Below the pieces are notes generated by a model. It had not been told where the DNA came from and made no database searches. It worked only from the letters and a program-made list of their open reading frames with translations. A program made the translations under genes and the position numbers. 24,550 nt of DNA from Nitrospinaceae bacterium. GTDB taxonomy: Bacteria; Nitrospinota; Nitrospinia; Nitrospinales; VA-1. Of the stretch, positions 22,714-24,550 are shown piece by piece. Positions within the stretch are counted from its first letter, which is position 1. Each line of letters begins with the position of its first letter. The DNA lies in the NCBI GenBank assembly GCA_029261675.1, contig JAJDBA010000060.1:1-24550 (forward strand), given 5' to 3'.

Positions 22714-23394
22714 TTAATGTCCTTTTTTCTTTTTCTTCTTCTTTTTTGCAGGTCGCTTTTTAGTGGCTACAGGCCTTTTTTCCGAACCTTCTATAAAGGA
22801 GAATGTTTTTGCAGTCATCACCGTTTGTAAAAGGAAAGCATTTTCACCTGTTGGACCATTTGGCCCTATCACTGGTACTTGCAATGTTTCAAGACTTAAA
22901 CCTTCGAAGTTAACGAGTTGCAAAAGGTTTTGCATATATTCAAAAAAATCCAGAGTGCTCCACAAATCTCCTCGCATTCTTATTTGCAAAGGAATCTCTT
23001 TGTAGAAATCTTCCACCGAACCTTCTGAGAGCTCAAAATTCAATAATTCTATTTTTCGATTTACTCCAAAACCCGAAACTTTCTTTAGCAACCTAGGTAG
23101 ATCATCAGCAATAGGCATCTGTTTTTTATAAGCATCCAATTGGCCCGATACTCGGGCTAAATCTTTTTCGGTCAAATCCCCTTTTTTAACGACGGCCTTA
23201 TGGCGTTTCAATGTGCGCTCTGCGGTTTCCTTTTTTTTAACAAGCTCAGTCAGTTCGGTATTGGAGGCACTGAACAAAGTAAAATAATAGGCGACAATAA
23301 CCGCCATGCCTATCGCCACCGCACCCGCAAGCAGATGTAGAAACTTGATACCCTCAAGGGTATCGTAAGGTAGTTTGTCAAAAAGTTTATCCAT
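22714..23394 (-). CDS. pilO: Type IV pilus alignment protein PilO, with poly-lysine tail
   Basis: A 226-residue inner-membrane protein. A cytoplasmic N-terminus with the usual LPYDTLEGIKF, one membrane helix at about 22-42 (LLAGAVAIGMAVIVAYYFTL), a coiled coil with many Lys/Glu to about 90, and the PilO core with IADDLPRLLKKVSGFGVNRKIELLNFE and YKEIPLQIRMRGDLWSTLDFFEYM (the family's l-P-v-x-v-x-l-x-G-x-y-x-x-l-x-x-F). The core is standard; the last 15 residues, with KKRPAKKKKKKKKGH, are an unusual poly-lysine extension that would lie in the periplasm. It starts 8 nt after pilN. Confidence 0.92.
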   Translation of the reverse strand: MDKLFDKLPYDTLEGIKFLHLLAGAVAIGMAVIVAYYFTLFSASNTELTELVKKKETAERTLKRHKAVVKKGDLTEKDLARVSGQLDAYKKQMPIADDLPRLLKKVSGFGVNRKIELLNFELSEGSVEDFYKEIPLQIRMRGDLWSTLDFFEYMQNLLQLVNFEGLSLETLQVPVIGPNGPTGENAFLLQTVMTAKTFSFIEGSEKRPVATKKRPAKKKKKKKKGH

Positions 23395-23402
23395 GAGACG
23401 GT

Positions 23403-24071
23403 TTATTTCTTTTTCTTCGGCATATAACTGTATGCCGTGAAAGAATAAATGGGATACCCTCCCATAATGGTTTGTGACGATTTGTGTAGAAACGTTAATT
23501 TGTAATAGGGAATTTCCTGTAAATTTTTTATGTACTCTGCGATCAATTGTTCGTTCAGAGCTTTTCCTGAAATTTCAATAAACTCTGAAATTTCGTCTTT
23601 CTTTTTTTTCCCTTTTCTCTTTCGTTTCTTTTTCTTTTTCTTTTTAGATAACGCTGGATCACCGAAAAGAATGATCGGAACTTTTTTGTTTTTCAATTTG
23701 GTCGCAGTTAGTTGTGTGACCCTTTCCAGCCAAACCCCTTCTGGAACAGCGATATTCAAATCATTGATTATTTTGCCGACAGGGAATTGTTTTCCTCGTA
23801 GGCGATCGATGCCTTCAACAATCTTTTCCTTTCGGAGTTTCGAGCTTTTCATTTTCTGGATGGCTTTTACTCGAGGTTCCAGAGCCTTAACCGCCATTTC
23901 CAGTTTTTGCGTTTCGCCACGAACCCTGTCAAGTTGAGTCTGCATAACCACCCAGTTGGCTAAGACCAGAAGGATGATGAGACAAACAACAGATGTGGCT
24001 TTTACAACATGCTTTTGTGTCTCTATTTTTCTTAGTTCTTCGCGGTAGTCATGGAGGTTTATATAGATCAT
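23403..24071 (-). CDS. pilN: Type IV pilus alignment protein PilN, with poly-lysine insert
   Basis: A 222-residue inner-membrane protein. The N-terminal INLHDYREELRKIETQK is the PilM-binding motif (INLLPYR-like) and a membrane helix follows at about 24-43 (ATSVVCLIILLVLANWVV). A coiled coil and the ferredoxin-like PilN domain follow (LNIAVPEGVWLERVTQL at about 105-121; SGKALNEQLIAEYIKNLQ at about 168-185). Between strands, residues 143-158 are almost pure lysine/arginine (KKKKKKKRKRKGKKKK), an unusual insert. The ATG overlaps the pilM stop by 4 nt, indicating coupling. Normal PilN is about 180-200 residues, so the insert explains the extra length. Confidence 0.93.
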   Translation of the reverse strand: MIYINLHDYREELRKIETQKHVVKATSVVCLIILLVLANWVVMQTQLDRVRGETQKLEMAVKALEPRVKAIQKMKSSKLRKEKIVEGIDRLRGKQFPVGKIINDLNIAVPEGVWLERVTQLTATKLKNKKVPIILFGDPALSKKKKKKKRKRKGKKKKDEISEFIEISGKALNEQLIAEYIKNLQEIPYYKLTFLHKSSQTIMGGYPIYSFTAYSYMPKKKK

Positions 24072-24550
24072 GAGTAATCAAACCTCCTTGTAGCAAGACC
24101 CATGGCTACAGTCGATAAGCCTGTCAATTCGGTAATCATTTCCTGATCAAAGTTTTTAGGATTGATTTTGATTCCTTGCATTGGGTCCAAATACTCAACG
24201 GGAACTTTAAAGAAATCCGCCATAAAGCCGTCTATCCCATTAATCAGACAACCGCCACCAGATAAAAGAATGCGCTCGACCGGAATGTTTGAAAGAGTGT
24301 GAAAATATTCAAATGATTTTTGGATTTCATCGAAAACTTTTTTATACCCCTGCACAATAAGTGCGAGAACTTCATCCTTCTCAACCCCGTCAGGCAGGTA
24401 ACCGCCTTTCATTTTATGTGTCTGGCTGAAAGGAACTTGGAATTTCGACATGAGCATGGTCGAACAATATCCCCCACCAATCGGAATATCCCGTGTATAA
24501 CCTATGGAACCCTTCTGTAAAATATTTACATGAGTAAAGGAGTCTCCCAG
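24068..24550 (-). CDS. pilM: Type IV pilus actin-like protein PilM, C-terminal part (runs off the window)
   Basis: The C-terminal 160 residues of PilM, a cytoplasmic FtsA/actin-like ATPase that binds the tail of PilN. The frame is open to the window edge and begins LGDSFTHVNILQKGS, followed by RDIPIGGGYCSTMLM (the phosphate-binding region of the family's second lobe) and ILLSGGGCLINGIDGFMADF (the third nucleotide-binding motif). It ends with the expected GLATRRF. The ATG at 24455-24457 is internal and not the start; the true start lies beyond 24550. The stop codon overlaps pilN. Confidence 0.94.
   Translation of the reverse strand: MGDSFTHVNILQKGSIGYTRDIPIGGGYCSTMLMSKFQVPFSQTHKMKGGYLPDGVEKDEVLALIVQGYKKVFDEIQKSFEYFHTLSNIPVERILLSGGGCLINGIDGFMADFFKVPVEYLDPMQGIKINPKNFDQEMITELTGLSTVAMGLATRRFDYS

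Noticed and set aside
24068..24457. A 129-residue pilM start at ATG 24457
   Set aside because: The frame continues open to the window edge and the upstream residues (RDIPIGGGYCSTM) are conserved PilM sequence, so this ATG is internal.
1..24550. tRNA, rRNA, CRISPR arrays, insertion sequences, integrases or phage genes
   Set aside because: None could be supported; there are no spaced direct repeats, transposase-like frames or tRNA cloverleaf patterns.

Overview
The window reads as a chromosomal piece of a Gram-negative bacterium with moderate-to-low GC. It carries an outer-membrane secretin (PilQ), a LapA/LapB-type envelope protein, a complete type IV pilus (T4P) alignment-complex operon and two sets of minor pilins. 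The pilin with its leader ending EKG, the pilin-linked GT-C transferase and the overall gene complement would fit a Nitrospinota- or deltaproteobacteria-like lineage. That placement is inference from gene style only; no rRNA or other marker is present.

Layout. (1) 1-2528, minus: a family 2 glycosyltransferase (cut by the window edge) directly abutting a large DUF2723/GT117-type membrane glycosyltransferase. (2) 2568-3093, minus: the major pilin gene pilA with a clear intrinsic terminator, a strong Shine-Dalgarno and a sigma-54-type promoter. (3) 3319-5968, plus: a housekeeping operon nadD - rsfS - dksA/traR-like - LapA/LapB-like TPR protein. (4) 5969-6202: a hairpin-rich intergenic stretch. 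(5) 6203-9100, minus: a small secreted repeat protein, then a YycJ/WalJ-type metallo-beta-lactamase gene (apparently with an ATT start) followed by an ADP-ribosylglycohydrolase homologue that has lost its metal-binding motifs. (6) 9219-18186, minus: two minor-pilin cassettes. In transcription order they are fimT-pilV-pilX-pilW, then a DUF4124 gene, then pilV-pilW-pilX; a second DUF4124 gene lies upstream. (7) 18203-24550, minus: pilM (partial), pilN, pilO, an unusually large pilP-type gene, pilQ and aroB.

How it works together. PilM/N/O/P form the inner-membrane alignment platform connected to the secretin PilQ. PilA makes the fibre. The FimT/PilV/PilW/PilX-type proteins would form the tip or priming complex. 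Two sigma-54-like promoters (pilA and fimT) suggest a shared PilS/PilR-RpoN style regulon. The most distinctive content is in the minor pilins: canonical EF-hand-type calcium loops in PilW and FimT, and a PilW with Ig-like and jelly-roll-like C-terminal domains that resembles a tip adhesin, with no PilY1 in the window. The PilP is about three times the usual size. The glycosyltransferase pair behind pilA could glycosylate the pilin, but that is inference.
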